A DNA stretch of 64,000 bases from Isoetes taiwanensis (lineage: Eukaryota > Streptophyta > Lycopodiopsida > Isoetales > Isoetaceae), in NCBI GenBank assembly GCA_021234155.1, contig JAJEKV010000027.1, positions 13,733,714-13,797,713 of the forward strand, in the 5' to 3' direction. Numbering within the stretch: position 1 is the stretch's first letter; every line of letters begins with the position of its first letter. The notes beneath the pieces were generated by a model that saw only the letters and a list, made by a program, of their open reading frames with translations, was not told the origin of the DNA and did no database searches. Made by a program: the position numbers and the translations under genes. This document shows, piece after piece, positions 11,253 through 21,788 of this stretch.

Positions 11253-13107
11253 ATTAAATATAATATATACTCATGTATCAGAAGGGACCCTTCTGAATGA
11301 GTCCAGAGAAGAAGGGGTATAAAACTCGCAAAAGACCGTAATTCCATCAATGTGATCCTTTCTCCTCCCCTAATCTTTTCGCTACATGCATAATGGCAAG
11401 ACATGATTGTACAAGATTGTCCATAAATTTTAGGCTCCAAGAAGCCATTTGGATCTGCAGAATCTCTGGAAAAGCATTTTCGCTGCGATCCAAAACTCCT
11501 TCTGATGGTAGACATTTGTGTGTTGAATTTTTCTGTTATTACTGGAGGTTGAATACTAATTTTATCAATAACTTTGTATTAGGTGAGAGATCGTTATCTT
11601 ATTGACCCTTGTCTATGCCAACAATAACCACTTGCTAACAATTACAACTGCACCTCTTACACGAATTGGGGAGCCTTTTGTCGTTACACAGGCACGTTTT
11701 GGTGAATCAATGATTTTGTTGTAATTTGTTAAGTAGTAACTTTTTAGGTTAGGAAGATTGAAGAAGTTTTAGTTGCATGATGGGAGAAAAAGGAATCAAG
11801 CCAATCATGGCCGTTATAAGTTCAATGCCAGCTCCTGCGCCTATTTGTTTTCTTCTGTTAGGCCAGTTCCAGTTCCTATTATGTCAATTCGAGCATATTG
11901 CCAATGCTTTTATACCTGTTGTTACCTTTCCATCTTCTGTTGATGAAGAAAAAAAAAGACTATAACGATTTTCCTATACTAGCCTATGAGAATTCATCGT
12001 ATGAAGAAGCTAGCCCCAATATGAAGAAGCTAGCCCCAAGGTGAGGAAAGCTATGCATTTGTTTCTTGTTCCGAAGAAGAATTAGCAAGTAGCTCCTGTT
12101 GTTTTTGGTGGAACCTATACTAATTGCATAGTGGTAACACATGGCATTATTATCACTCGTGGGAGCAGCATTACGCTTGGCACAAATATGAATTAGTGAT
12201 TTTAATTTGTAGTCAGTTTTATTTTTTTTTCTGTATAAAGTATACTTTTAAGATGAAACAATTATGAAATCGGGTATTTACAGTTATAAAACAATTTTGG
12301 ACTTGAACTATCTGAAATTGTGATATGAGACTATTTAAAAATGCTCTGTCTGAGACTATCTAAAATTGTTCTATCTGAAATTGTTATCTGAGACAGAGAC
12401 AGAGACTGAGACTATATTAAAGTATTAAGAACTGATCTAAATTTGAAATTGTTAAGTAGAGAGTTAAGTGGAAGGTAAACTAAAGATAAATAGAATGTAA
12501 AATAGAATGTTAATTAAAAATGGAATGTAAAACGGAATGTTCAGTAAACGTTAGGAATGAGAGAAAAAAATTAGCAACAAAGTTAGCAATTATATTTCTT
12601 GGAAAGAATCTACGCCACGTGGCATGACATGATTGGCGTTGAATAGAACTTAAGTTACTTTTACATATACCTTCCCAACGACAAATCCTTACTCTTTGTC
12701 ATTGCTAGAATATGATACACCACACATACCCATGCCACACTTCCTACCACAAAGATAACATGTCAATCCCAGATTTATTTGCTATTGGAGCAAGTAATTT
12801 GACAAAATTAAAGATATATAGAAGAGCCCATATTTTTTTTATCAAATCCTTTAAACTGCCTTGGAATGATAAATTCAAGGTATGGCTAAAAATGCCTCTA
12901 AATTGGCCATGGCATGCACGTTGAAACCCATTGGAATTGGATTTCACTCAAAAGGGATTGATGCTAAATAAATATCTAGATTCGGCTGAACAGACTAGTG
13001 CTTATAGATATTCTTATGGATGTTATCTATGTTGGCTACCAGATAATAAAACCACATTTTGCTAGTCATTTACAAAGCTGCATTATGGGAGTAATATGCC
13101 CTTGCAT
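11253..13107. other. Intergenic, AT-rich, minor repeats only
   Basis: No gene recognised. There is a 19-bp direct repeat (ATGAAGAAGCTAGCCCCAA) near 12000-12039 and a cluster of short repeats of the type TGAGACTATCTAAAATTGT at 12300-12420. Confidence 0.5.
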
Positions 13108-13262
13108 AGGAAATGGAACGACTAGAATGTGGCATCTCTTTTCAAGTTCCATAGCCTTTGGCATGAGATTGTTTAAAATATGGTTATGTAGTTTTAAAGC
13201 ATAGTGAGAGGTCCCAATTTATCCAAGTGTCAACCTCCTTATGGAATATATAAAATATAATC
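13108..13262 (+). repeat. Dispersed repeat, copy 1
   Basis: About 155 bp starting AGGAAATGG and including GACTAGAATGTGGCATCTC and AATTTATCCAAGTGTCAA. It recurs in the same orientation at 16417-16565 with about 85-90% identity by eye. Confidence 0.8.
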
Positions 13263-13499
13263 TAATCTAACTCATATAATTCTTATTGGCAAGATGCTTT
13301 GGCATATTCTGTGTTTCTCTGGGGCACAAAAATAGCGTTGTTTAAAAAAAAAGGCAAAATAATACTGAGCGGCACGTTCTTTTGCTGATTGATTATAGAG
13401 ACACGTAGCCAGATCTGGGCAGTCTCCTGATGATTCTGGCGATTATGGCAGATCTTCTCTGCAGACATGATCCTATATAATCCTATAATTTCAGAACCA

Positions 13500-13745
13500 G
13501 GAACCAACAAACCGAGACCAGGAACCGAAACCATGATCTTCCTTGACTGATCCTTCATCCAGCTTTTGCTCTGGTTCATTAGAAGAAAATTCCAACCGAG
13601 ATGGAAAGGCCGAACTAGACACTTCGGCTCCTGATTCCGAATGAGCAAACTGATCAACGCCATCGCTGGTGACCTCTGAAGAACTAGATTGTTCTATTTC
13701 CGTTCTGAGACGTTAATCTGCCGTAATTCCGCACATATCTGCAGA
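13500..13745 (-). other. Possible minus-strand coding remnant
   Basis: One minus-strand frame reads an acidic, serine-rich stretch such as 'TSDGVDQFAHSESGAEVSSS' before stopping near 13500. Composition is protein-like, but there is no domain and no splice context I can prove. It lies head to head with the kelch fragment. Confidence 0.25.
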
Positions 13746-13781
13746 TATGATCAGTCTGCACTCTTTTTTTGCTTGTGGGGT

Positions 13782-14340
13782 TTTAGAGGGATGCATTGTG
13801 GTTGCCGGAGGCCATGATCCTGATAAAAATGCCCTTTCTACTGCAGAAATTTACTGCCCAAGATTAAACGAATGGAAATCCCTTCCTGATATGAGCCAGG
13901 AGAGGGTTGAAGCCAAAGCAATTGTTTTGAATGGGAAATTGTATGTGCTGGGTGGGTACCCAACTCGGTTTCAAGGCGGATTTACAAAGAGTGCAGATAT
14001 GTTTAATCCAAAACAGGAAATTTGGGTTAATATGGAAGAGATTTGGATTGAAGGTGCTGTTCCAAGCACTACATTTGCTTGGAATGACAGGCTTTTTGCT
14101 CTGCAGGGCAATTCATTAGTGGCGTTTGATGAAATGAAGAGGATTTGGAGTGTTGTAGATACAATTCCCAACGGGGGAGAGGGCATATGTGTAAATGTAG
14201 TAGCACTCAGCATAAAGCTCCCATCATTGTGTTGCGATGCAAAGAAGGGGTCTGCGATGCATAGAAGAGGTTTTTCTTCTGAGTTTTGGCCCATCCATTC
14301 AGGTCTAGCCAAGTGGACCACGGTGGCTCCCCCGAATAAG
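13782..14340 (+). pseudogene. Kelch-repeat protein of the plant KFB type, truncated
   Basis: The frame begins inside a protein: 'CIVVAGGHDPDKNALSTAEI' and 'NEWKSLPDMSQERVEAKAIV' make one kelch blade, 'LYVLGGYPTRFQGGFTKSAD' the next, then 'WNDRLFALQGNSLVAFDEMK' and 'RIWSVVDTIP'. The 'GGHD.DKNAL' and 'ERDE.KAV' pattern is typical of F-box/kelch proteins that target enzymes such as phenylalanine ammonia-lyase for ubiquitination. The N-terminal F-box is absent, although family members are normally intronless, and the frame degrades after about 14190. It is probably a 5'-truncated gene relic. An unseen upstream exon is the alternative. Confidence 0.72.
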
Positions 14341-14854
14341 GAGTGCTCACCATTCCCTTTTATTCATTTCCTTTTTTTTTTTTTCCGACCATATGGATTG
14401 TTATTTTATCATTCCAACCAAAGAGACTATAAAATTCAATACAATTCAATTCTCTAGTGCCTTGCTTGCATTTGCCTTGAAGTCATCTTTACATTGTCAT
14501 TGGGTCATCATCGGCTACTTGGAAGGAGTATCATCGGGTTAGTTCTTAACATTCGAGTTAATAAGGTGTAGGTATTCTATAAAACTACATATCTAGACTA
14601 GATCATGTAAGATGATGACACCCCTTCTTGAACCACCCAAAGCTGAAACAACTTAACTATAGAACCGAAGGAAGAAGCGAGGTCTTTCGTGCTATATAAC
14701 AAATGGTTGCAGTGGCCAAAAACATGGCTTTTGAGTTTTTTGGGAAATAATTTGGAGATTACAATTCTCCAACTTAGACACGTTTAGTTCAATTTTGCAA
14801 GCCCATAACTGAGATCTTTTTTGACTTGATACAAAAATCTACTTTGCCGCGAGT
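14341..14854. other. Intergenic
   Basis: Nothing recognised except GACTATAAAATTCAATAC followed by AATTC units at 14427-14455, which resembles a decayed LINE-R tail. Confidence 0.35.
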
Positions 14855-14905
14855 TGGGCAAGAGAAATGTTCGCTGCGGCCTTGGCCGTCGCGATAAATT
14901 TCTTG
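14850..14905 (+). repeat. Small GC-rich fold-back repeat, copy A
   Basis: GAGAAATGTTCGCTGCGGCC and GGCCGTCGCGATAAATTTCT form an imperfect palindrome. The same sequence in the opposite orientation lies at 16871-16917. Confidence 0.6.
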
Positions 14906-14917
14906 TAAATATAAACG

Positions 14918-16387
14918 CTTGGTCTTCTTTAAGGTCTTAGTTCTTTGTATGTTAAAAGTCTTCTATCTTTGCCATTCACAACATCCCATGTCCTCATATT
15001 GTAGTTACATGGTGTCTGCTTGTTAGGAGTAAGTGGATGTGAGAGCTTAGATTCAATCTACAAGTATGGTGGTGATGTGACGTTATGACTCTTGGTACTA
15101 TTTGCTTAAACTTTTTCAATATCGATGTAGAAATTGATGTAACAAATATGGATGTGATGTTACTTAGATTGTCTTACACTTGTTTCCAAATAAATTGCAA
15201 ACATTTCTTTTTCCCATATTTTTCTATCTTTACTCACTCACATGCTAAAATTCTATTTCTACTGTGTATTAGTTTGAGAACGTATATGGGATTTGAACTC
15301 GTGCTATTGCCTTGTGTTCTCCTGCTTTATAATACATGGATGCTATGGTCAGCGACCATGGGATTCATACTATATTTTCTATTTTATTATTGTAATATTT
15401 TTGCATTTCTTCATTTCTTTCTAGTTTTACTTTATTTGATAGTAGCCAGTGCGTTTTGAACCTGGGTGAGGGTTGCCCATAACCAATAGCTTGGCCACTA
15501 GACTGCCCCAGTATGATATCTTTTTCATTTTTTGAATCACCCAATGATAGTCAATGCGTTTTGAGCCTTGGTGGGGGTTGTCCATAACCGATGGCTTGAC
15601 CACTAGGCTGCCAGCGTGATGGATATCTTTTTTATATTTTGAACCACCTGATGATAGTCAGTGGGTTTTGAGCCTGGGCGGGGTTCACTTATAACCAATG
15701 GATTTATCACTAGGCCATTATCGCAATGGATATCGTTTCCATTATATTTGTTTATTTCTTTATTTCTATCAGTTTGATAAAGCATAAAAGAGGGGAATCT
15801 CATGGTAATCGAACAACAGACCATGTATCATACAAGCATACTGTGGTACCTATAAAAAGGCGGAGAGGATGTACCTTATTTGAAGTCCAATTCATTATCA
15901 TCCTCTTGAATAGGCAGATAGGACGTATCTTATTTGAAATCCACTTATAATTTTCTTGCATGATCTCTATGGAGTAAGATTGAGCAAATGTATCTCATTG
16001 AGTAAAAGAGTGATATGTACGAAGGATATGAAAGATAATCGAGGACGTATCATATTGACTTTGTGTTGTATAAGAAACTGGATTCTTTGTGTAATAAGAA
16101 TGGAGGAGGGCTAAGAAAAGCATACCACGTCATAAAAGCAGTTCTTTGTAAATGATATCCCTAGTGGACCTTGCTGTATTCTGTAATGAGTGGAGAATGA
16201 GCACGTCATGTTCCCTCTGCATGCGAGTAAGCGCTGTGATAGCTGACCGTGTGCGTATACTTCGGTACACATGTCGATGACCACACGATCCAATGTCAGT
16301 CCTTGGCAAGTATTGAAGGTGGTCGAGTAAGACAATTGAAGGGGTAATTGCCGCCTGTGAATGAGGTAGGTCTGGATCTCCGGTTGC
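14918..16387 (+). repeat. Segmental duplication, unit 1
   Basis: About 1.47 kb that recurs in the same orientation and order at 16570-18167. Matching landmarks are GTATGTTAAAAGTCTTCTAT (14949 and 16611), ATTCAATCTACAAGTATGG, the three tRNA-like repeats, the TTGTATAAGAAACTGGA segment and CACACGATCCAATGTCAG. Divergence is about 10% by eye with several indels. Confidence 0.88.
15441..15720 (-). repeat. Three tandem tRNA-like (SINE-head-like) repeats
   Basis: Copies at about 15441-15508, 15546-15612 and 15652-15718, spacing about 105 bp. Read on the minus strand each has an A-box-like GTCTAGTGGCCAAGC-type block and a B-box-like GGYTCAAAACC block about 40 bases on, the usual layout of tRNA-derived SINE heads. 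They do not fold cleanly as functional tRNAs. Orthologous copies lie at 17164-17443. Confidence 0.6.
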
Positions 16388-16416
16388 TAGAAAACATCAG
16401 TCATTTTACTAGAAGG

Positions 16417-16565
16417 AAATGGGACGACTAGAATGTGGCATCTCTTTTCAGGTTCCATGGCCTTTGGCAAGAGATTAATATGGTTCTAACACGTAGTTTT
16501 AAAGCATAGCGAGAGGTCGCAATTTATCCAAGTGTCAAGTACTTCCACCTTATGGAATATATAAA
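16417..16565 (+). repeat. Dispersed repeat, copy 2
   Basis: Second copy of the 13108-13262 repeat, inserted between the two units of the segmental duplication. Confidence 0.8.
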
Positions 16566-16864
16566 TCTTTCTTTAAAATCTTGGTCCTCTTTAAAGTCTT
16601 AGTCCTTTGTATGTTAAAAGTCTTCTATCTTCTGCCATTCACAACGTCCCACGTCCTCATATTATAGTTGCATGGTGTCAGCTTGTTAGAAGTATATGGA
16701 TGTGTGATATTAGATTCAATCTACAAGTATGGCGGTGATGTGACGTTATGATTCTTGGTACTACTTGCTTGGACTTTCTCAATATCGATGTAGAAATTAG
16801 CCTTGATGTAACAATATGGATGTGATGTTGCTTAGATTGTCTTACACTTGTTTCCAAATAAATT

Positions 16865-16920
16865 TGTTATACGAGAAATTTATTGCGGCAGCCAAGGCCG
16901 CCACAAACATTTCTCTTTCC
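16865..16920 (-). repeat. Small GC-rich fold-back repeat, copy B
   Basis: GAAATTTATTGCGGCAGCC and GGCCGCCACAAACATTTCTC, the reverse complement of copy A. The matching place in unit 1 (near 15195) has only AAATTGCAAACATTTC, so about 40 bp are present in one unit and absent from the other. Confidence 0.65.
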
Positions 16921-17163
16921 TGTACTTTTCTGTCTTTACTCACTCACATGCTAAAATTCTACTTCCACTATGTATTAGTTTGAGAACATATGAGATTTGA
17001 ACCCGTGCTATTGCCTTGTGGTCTCCTGCCCCTATGATATAATGCTATGGTCAACGATCATGGGATTCACACTATATTTTCTATTTTATTACTATAATAT
17101 TTTTGCATTTCTTCATTTCTTTCTAGTTTTTCTTTGTTTTTCTCTGTATAAGCACCATCCGAT

Positions 17164-17443
17164 GGTAGCCAATGGGTTTTAAACCTGGATGAGAGTTGCC
17201 TATAACCAATAGCTTGACCACTAGACTGCACCAATGCGATATCTTTTCATTTTTTGAATCGCCTGATGATAGTCAGTGGGTTTTGAGCCTTGGTAGGGGT
17301 TGCCCATAACTGATGGCTTGACCACTAGGCTGCCAGCATGACAGATATTTTATTTATGTTTTGAACCACCCAATGATAGTAAATGGGTTTTGAGCGTGGC
17401 CGGGGTTCACCTATAATCAATGGCTTTACCATTAGGCCATTGT
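17164..17443 (-). repeat. Three tandem tRNA-like repeats, second set
   Basis: Copies at about 17164-17229, 17265-17331 and 17372-17443, matching those at 15441-15720 in order and orientation. Confidence 0.6.
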
Positions 17444-17589
17444 CGCAATGGATATCGTTTTCGTTATATTTGTTTGTTTATTTATTTATTTCTATCGGTT
17501 TGATAAAGCATAGATGGGGGGAATCTCATAGCAATCAAACAATAGACCATGTGTTATACGAGCATACTGTGGTACCTATAAAAGGCAGA

Positions 17590-17632
17590 GAATAGAATAG
17601 AATAGATTTTTTAACGTCCACGGAGACCAATA
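17590..17632 (-). mobile_element. LINE-R 3' tail fragment
   Basis: GAATAGAATAGAATAG followed by ATTTTTTAACGTCCACGG and AGACCAAT: the extreme LINE-R 3' end with its microsatellite, minus orientation, only about 40 bp long. It lies in unit 2 at a place where unit 1 lacks it. Confidence 0.7.
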
Positions 17633-18076
17633 GGTACCTTATTTGAAGAACGTACCTTATTTGAAGTCCAGTTCATTATCATCCTCTTAATTAGGCAGAT
17701 ATGACATAACTTATTTGAAATCCACTTCCTTATAATTTTCTTGCATGATCTCTATAGAGTAAGATTGAGCAAACATATCTTATTAATGTGCAAAGGATAT
17801 GAAGATATCGAGGACGTATCATATTGACTTATTCTATGTTGTATAAGAAACTGGACTCTTACACGAATGAAGAAGGACTAAGAAAAGCATACCACATCAT
17901 AAAATTAGTTCTTTGTAGATGATATTCCTACTGGAACTTGCTGTGTTCCCTACTGAGCAGAGAATGAGTACGTCATGTTCCCTCCACATGGGAGTAAGCG
18001 GCGTGTATAGCTGACTGGCGAATACTTCGGCACACATGTCGATGACCACACGATCCAATGTCAGTCCTTGGCAAGT

Positions 18077-18111
18077 ATTGAATAGAATAGAATAGAATAG
18101 AATAGAATAGG
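18077..18111. repeat. (AATAG)n microsatellite
   Basis: About seven units of AATAG. The same pentamer forms the tail of LINE-R copies, but no LINE-R end sequence is attached here. Confidence 0.85.
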
Positions 18112-18167
18112 CAATCGAAGGGGTAATTGCCGTCTGTAAATGATCTAGGGTTGGATCTCCAGTTGGA

Positions 18168-18632
18168 TCAGTTCCAGAGATCGAGCACATTCATGCATCA
18201 TTCTGGGATGCTTCATCTAATACCTTCACCATTACAAACTTTCCATGCATTGATAAGACCATAACTGTCGCTTTTTTCAAAGACCCTTTTCCATATCTAG
18301 TCATTTCAAAATGTGACATATAGCCCCTATCTTAAGCTTGAGTTTGTGGTTGGGTATCCCAGAATGTGTGAAGTTATTAAGAAAATTTGATGTTGCATAT
18401 GAATGGTCGTGTATAATTTCATCTTGTTTTGTGATGTGGTCATGGCTATAATATGACTTGTCATAATTAGGAACTCTATATGCGATCATTGAAGTTATCA
18501 ATACTCTTATTGATCGACGATAAGAAGTTGTGTTTTTTTGCATGTTGTTGGATCCCGAAGGACGATAGAAGGATATCAAAATTCAATCACATCTCATGTT
18601 CAGTGGCATTGTGGATGCATAATTTTCCCTTT
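18168..18632. other. Intergenic
   Basis: No gene or element recognised. Confidence 0.45.
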
Positions 18633-18925
18633 CAAACTTGTGGATTCTCAATCCAATTCATGGGGTTCTACGCTCAATTCATGAGTTTCTACGCTCAATT
18701 CGTGCACTTTTCGTCAAAAATCATGGATTTCTCAGCCTAGTTAATAGGGCTTTCAGATAGATTTGTAGATTTTTTAAGTAAATTTGTGGATTTTTCAATT
18801 CAATTGATGCGTTTCTAAAATGATTTTGTGGGTTTTTTCCTGCCAGATATATGGATTTGTCAACGATCTTTGTGAGTTTCTTAGCCAAATTTATGTGTTT
18901 TTCATCCAAATTCATGGGTTTCTAC
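18633..18925 (+). repeat. 21-bp minisatellite, about 14 degenerate units
   Basis: Period 21 bp with a core like CAATTCATGGGTTTCTACGCT. Translated on the plus strand it yields heptads such as 'QFMGFYA', 'QFMSFYA', 'QFVHFSS' and 'KFVDFLS', with stops in several later units. The minus strand has a 64-codon frame over it. Units are most alike at 18633-18720 and decay to the right. Confidence 0.8.
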
Positions 18926-19291
18926 AACTGTCTAGTTTCTGAAACAAATACATCATTTGCAGAATGACATTATGGGAGAAGAAAGAATGCTCCAAAAGTT
19001 TCTCTCTTAGAGCTCATAAATGTCCAACAGTCTCATAGTGAACTAAGTTTCGTAATGGAAGGAAGGAAGGAAGGAAGGTACTTTTATCGTCCACGGAGAC
19101 CAATCGGTCTATGGGACCCAATACAAAAACGCAGCAAGCGGATTACTGCCCGGATTAAAAAACCCCCGCCCCGAAGGGTTTTCGAGGGAAAAACCGTGGC
19201 AGCAATCAGCCTGCTGACAAACTGTGCTAATCATATAAAATGCAGAAACATCCCAATATATACAGTCATGCACCACCCCCGTAGTGCCTAG

Positions 19292-19783
19292 TCAGCGGAC
19301 AGCCAGGCGGGGGCAAAGGTGACCTCGCAGGTCCAGTACCTCCTGGATGTATGACCCCAGGGCACGTACTGACGGTGTGTTCATCAGCAAATGCAAGGGC
19401 ACGTCCGGCCGTACTAAGGGAGCGTATCTGGCCCGGATCTGACTGAACGCTGGGCAACTCTGGAAAGTGTGAGACTCATCCTCAATGGCACCCGTTTGGC
19501 CCGGATCGACAGAGCTGTCTGGCGGGGCTCCCAATCCACCCGCCGCCTCGATCGCGAAGATGGTGGGCACCGTCGCGAATGGAGGCAATGAGTCTGGCAG
19601 CTTTTCGTGGGGGCCGGGAACGCAGTAGAGTGGGCCCCGGGCTAACACGGGGTTGATGTGCTCCTTGTAATGGGCCATTTTGACCTGCTCTAGAGCAATG
19701 GGGTCCCAGAGCTTGCCAAGGAAACAAGCATCTAGGTACTCCGCAGTCGCCACGATCGGGTCATTGCGCCCGGTATGCAGCAT
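19292..19783 (-). pseudogene. LINE-R C-terminal region with zinc-binding motif remnant
   Basis: A 163-codon frame with 'YLDACFLGKLWDPIALEQVK', 'MAHYKEHINPVLARGP', 'AIEDESHTFQSCPAF' and 'LGSYIQEVLDLRGHL', collinear with 7335-7863. The Cys pair that precedes 'IEDE' in other copies is lost here. Confidence 0.8.
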
Positions 19784-20049
19784 CGTGCTCTGCCGCGTTC
19801 CATCTGGCGAACCAGCGATCTCTCTTACCCCTCCAGCGGGCCCTAAGCGACTGCGGACTCATGGCCCACGATGTAAGCCAGTGCGGGGCCGAGCATCACC
19901 CATAGTAACCACTTTTAAAAATAGGCGATGTGTCTATCAAGGGCTGCCCGTGCCAAGCGGCAAGAATCGATTTCTGCGGCCGAGAGAATCGATAGGGGGG
20001 TGAAGGTTTCACCCAAGTGCGGCCAAAAATGCCTTACGCACCCTCCAAG

Positions 20050-20646
20050 TCATTCCGTCGCCAAAGAGGCGGCCGGGCCCCAAACCTCGACCCGTCTGAA
20101 GGGGCGAGGCTCGACCGGTGCGGAGCAGATGTGGCCGATGGCCCCAATCATATAGCTCTGCACGGTGGCCCCATTTGTTACGCATGGCATAAAAGCGCTT
20201 TCCGCCTTCTTGTCACCCATAGCGGATAGAGCGCCTCCAGCCCGAGAAGCGAGGAGGGAACTCCACCCTAGGTACTTGTAGGTGGGCGTGGCGCCCACAG
20301 TATCCCCGATATGTGAGTGCAGGAGGCATGGGGTGACGTGAAGAGGATATGAGAACCACCGGTCTTGGCCGGATTGACGCCAGCGCATGTCGTAGCGACA
20401 AAATGTGTCTAGGGCATCCGTGTGAGACCGCATAGCTTCGGGTGTGGGCGGCAGCCAACATCGTCCCGCATAGATGAGCCGGGCGGATGACCTGGTGCAA
20501 AAGTCGTATGCCATCCCCATGCTCGATAAGCCGGGCTCTAACCGATCAATGTAGAGGCCAAAAGTGTTGGCGAGGGGGGCAACCCCGCCGGGACCGATAC
20601 TACCGGTGAATGCTTGGTCGTCGGGCCGTGATCCCCGCCAAAACAA
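20050..20646 (-). pseudogene. LINE-R reverse transcriptase thumb region, decayed
   Basis: Contains 'TPTYKYLGWSSLL' (family 'SAYKYLGVEF') and 'RRVEVWGPAASLAT' (family 'YGVEVCGPVISLAT'). The parallel frame at 20213-20500 has 'ALTYRGYCG' and 'RVEFPPRFS'. Numerous substitutions and frame switches. Confidence 0.75.
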
Positions 20647-20733
20647 CTCTCATACAACCCGTGATATGGCATTCGCATTGCGGCGGGAGCCCCGGTTGGC
20701 GTAGTCTAGCCTACGCCTTTTCCCGGGACCAGA

Positions 20734-21570
20734 TCAAAAGCCTTTGCGAAGTCCACAAAGCGGCAATACAAGTCCAAAGATGATTCCGCCGTCTTCAATC
20801 GCGGCCTGCAGCCAGAAGATATGGTCAATCGCTGAGTGGCGGGTCGAAAGCCCGGCTCGCGTGAGGGCTCGCGACATCCGCGTACCCGCGCCCGGCCGGG
20901 TCAATCGCCGCTTCGAGAATGCCGATAACAGGTTTGGCAAATCTCGAATCGACCATGATCGTCCCAGAATTGGCCTGACGGTGTGGGTCGCCTCCTTTGT
21001 GAATGGGAACAACCCCGCCAGGTCCATTGTCTGGGAAACCCTCCCGCAATGCTCGTTGAAATGGGTAGTGAGGACCGACGCAAGCTGCGCCCCGCCCACT
21101 TGAGTAACTTCGGCCAAGATACCATCGAGGTCACCGCCTTTCCCATTAGCGTGCCCTCCTCAACATCCTCGTCCCACGAGAACCAATGGGGGAGCCATCC
21201 GGTGGGGGTATGGGCGCACGCGTCCCCCGGCGTCATAGAGTCGCCGCAAGTACCGTTCCCACCGCCGGTGTGATGTCCCCCCGAGGGTCGGGCTGGCTTC
21301 AAGCACTCTGCGCCAAAAGGTTCGAGGATGAGTGTCCAAAGTGGCCGAACATCTCCCCTCGATGCTTGGCAAGGTACCGCGCCTTTGTGTCCTTCGGATG
21401 GGCGCAGATCGCGGTGGTGGCCCCAAGCGGTACACGGATCCGTATGTGACGGAGCTGCCGCTATGCTCTTTACGATCCGCGATCAAACCATCGGGTTCTG
21501 AGGGAATGTTGCTGACCACGAAGCGGCACGCGGGGAGGGGGGTCTCAGCAAAGCACTGGGTCCGCATCAT
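20734..21570 (-). pseudogene. LINE-R linker and reverse transcriptase fingers/palm
   Basis: Minus-strand frames give 'THPRTFWRRVLEAS' and 'RRWERYLRRLYD' (linker before RT), then 'LAGLFPFTKEATHTVRP', 'LSTRHSAIDHIFWLQAAIED' and a decayed 'PLCGLRKGFD' (family 'CFVDFKKAFD', RT palm). Order is correct for one LINE, spread over three frames. Confidence 0.75.
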
Positions 21571-21647
21571 CCCGTAATAGCGAAATCACCGGTCTGCTCA
21601 CCTGCTTCTAGTGTGGAGGTCCGCGAGAATTACCGGGGGGCGCCCAT

Positions 21648-21782
21648 TTTCCCTCGAAACCCTTGAGCGGGGGTTTTTAATCCGCAAGAATCCGCTTCTT
21701 TGCGTTTTTGTATTGGGTCCCATAGACCGATTGGTCTCCTCGTGGGACGATAAAAGTAACTTCCTTCCTTCCTTCCTTCCAT
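21648..21782 (+). mobile_element. Inverted LINE-R 3' end (right arm), plus orientation
   Basis: Reads TTTCCCTCGAAACCCTTGAG, GGGGGTTTTTAATCCGC, TTGGGTCCCATAGACCGATT, GGTCTCCTCGTGGGACGATAAAA, then TTCC repeats to 21780. Either a second, very short LINE-R insertion or an inversion product. Confidence 0.8.
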
Positions 21783-21788
21783 GAGCAT

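Larger units (their letters stand above)
16570..18167 (+). repeat. Segmental duplication, unit 2
   Basis: Diverged copy of 14918-16387. Differences include an extra GC-rich fold-back at 16871-16917, a LINE-R tail scrap at 17590-17632 and an AATAG microsatellite at 18077-18111. Confidence 0.88.
19055..21782 (-). mobile_element. GC-rich LINE-R copy bounded by inverted LINE 3' ends
   Basis: Both borders begin ATGGAAGGAAGG, then ACTTTTATCGTCC, AGACCAATCGGTCTATGGG and ACCCAATACAAAAACGC, in opposite orientation (left arm 19055-19192, right arm about 21648-21782). Between them is minus-strand LINE-R coding sequence, strongly decayed and clearly richer in C, G and CpG than its flanks. The left arm is the natural 3' end of that LINE. 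The right arm is an extra, inverted copy of the same end lying upstream of the RT region. Confidence 0.8.

Noticed and set aside
20744-21273. Plus-strand open frames in the GC-rich LINE copy
   Set aside because: High GC removes stop codons by chance; the minus strand holds the RT motifs.
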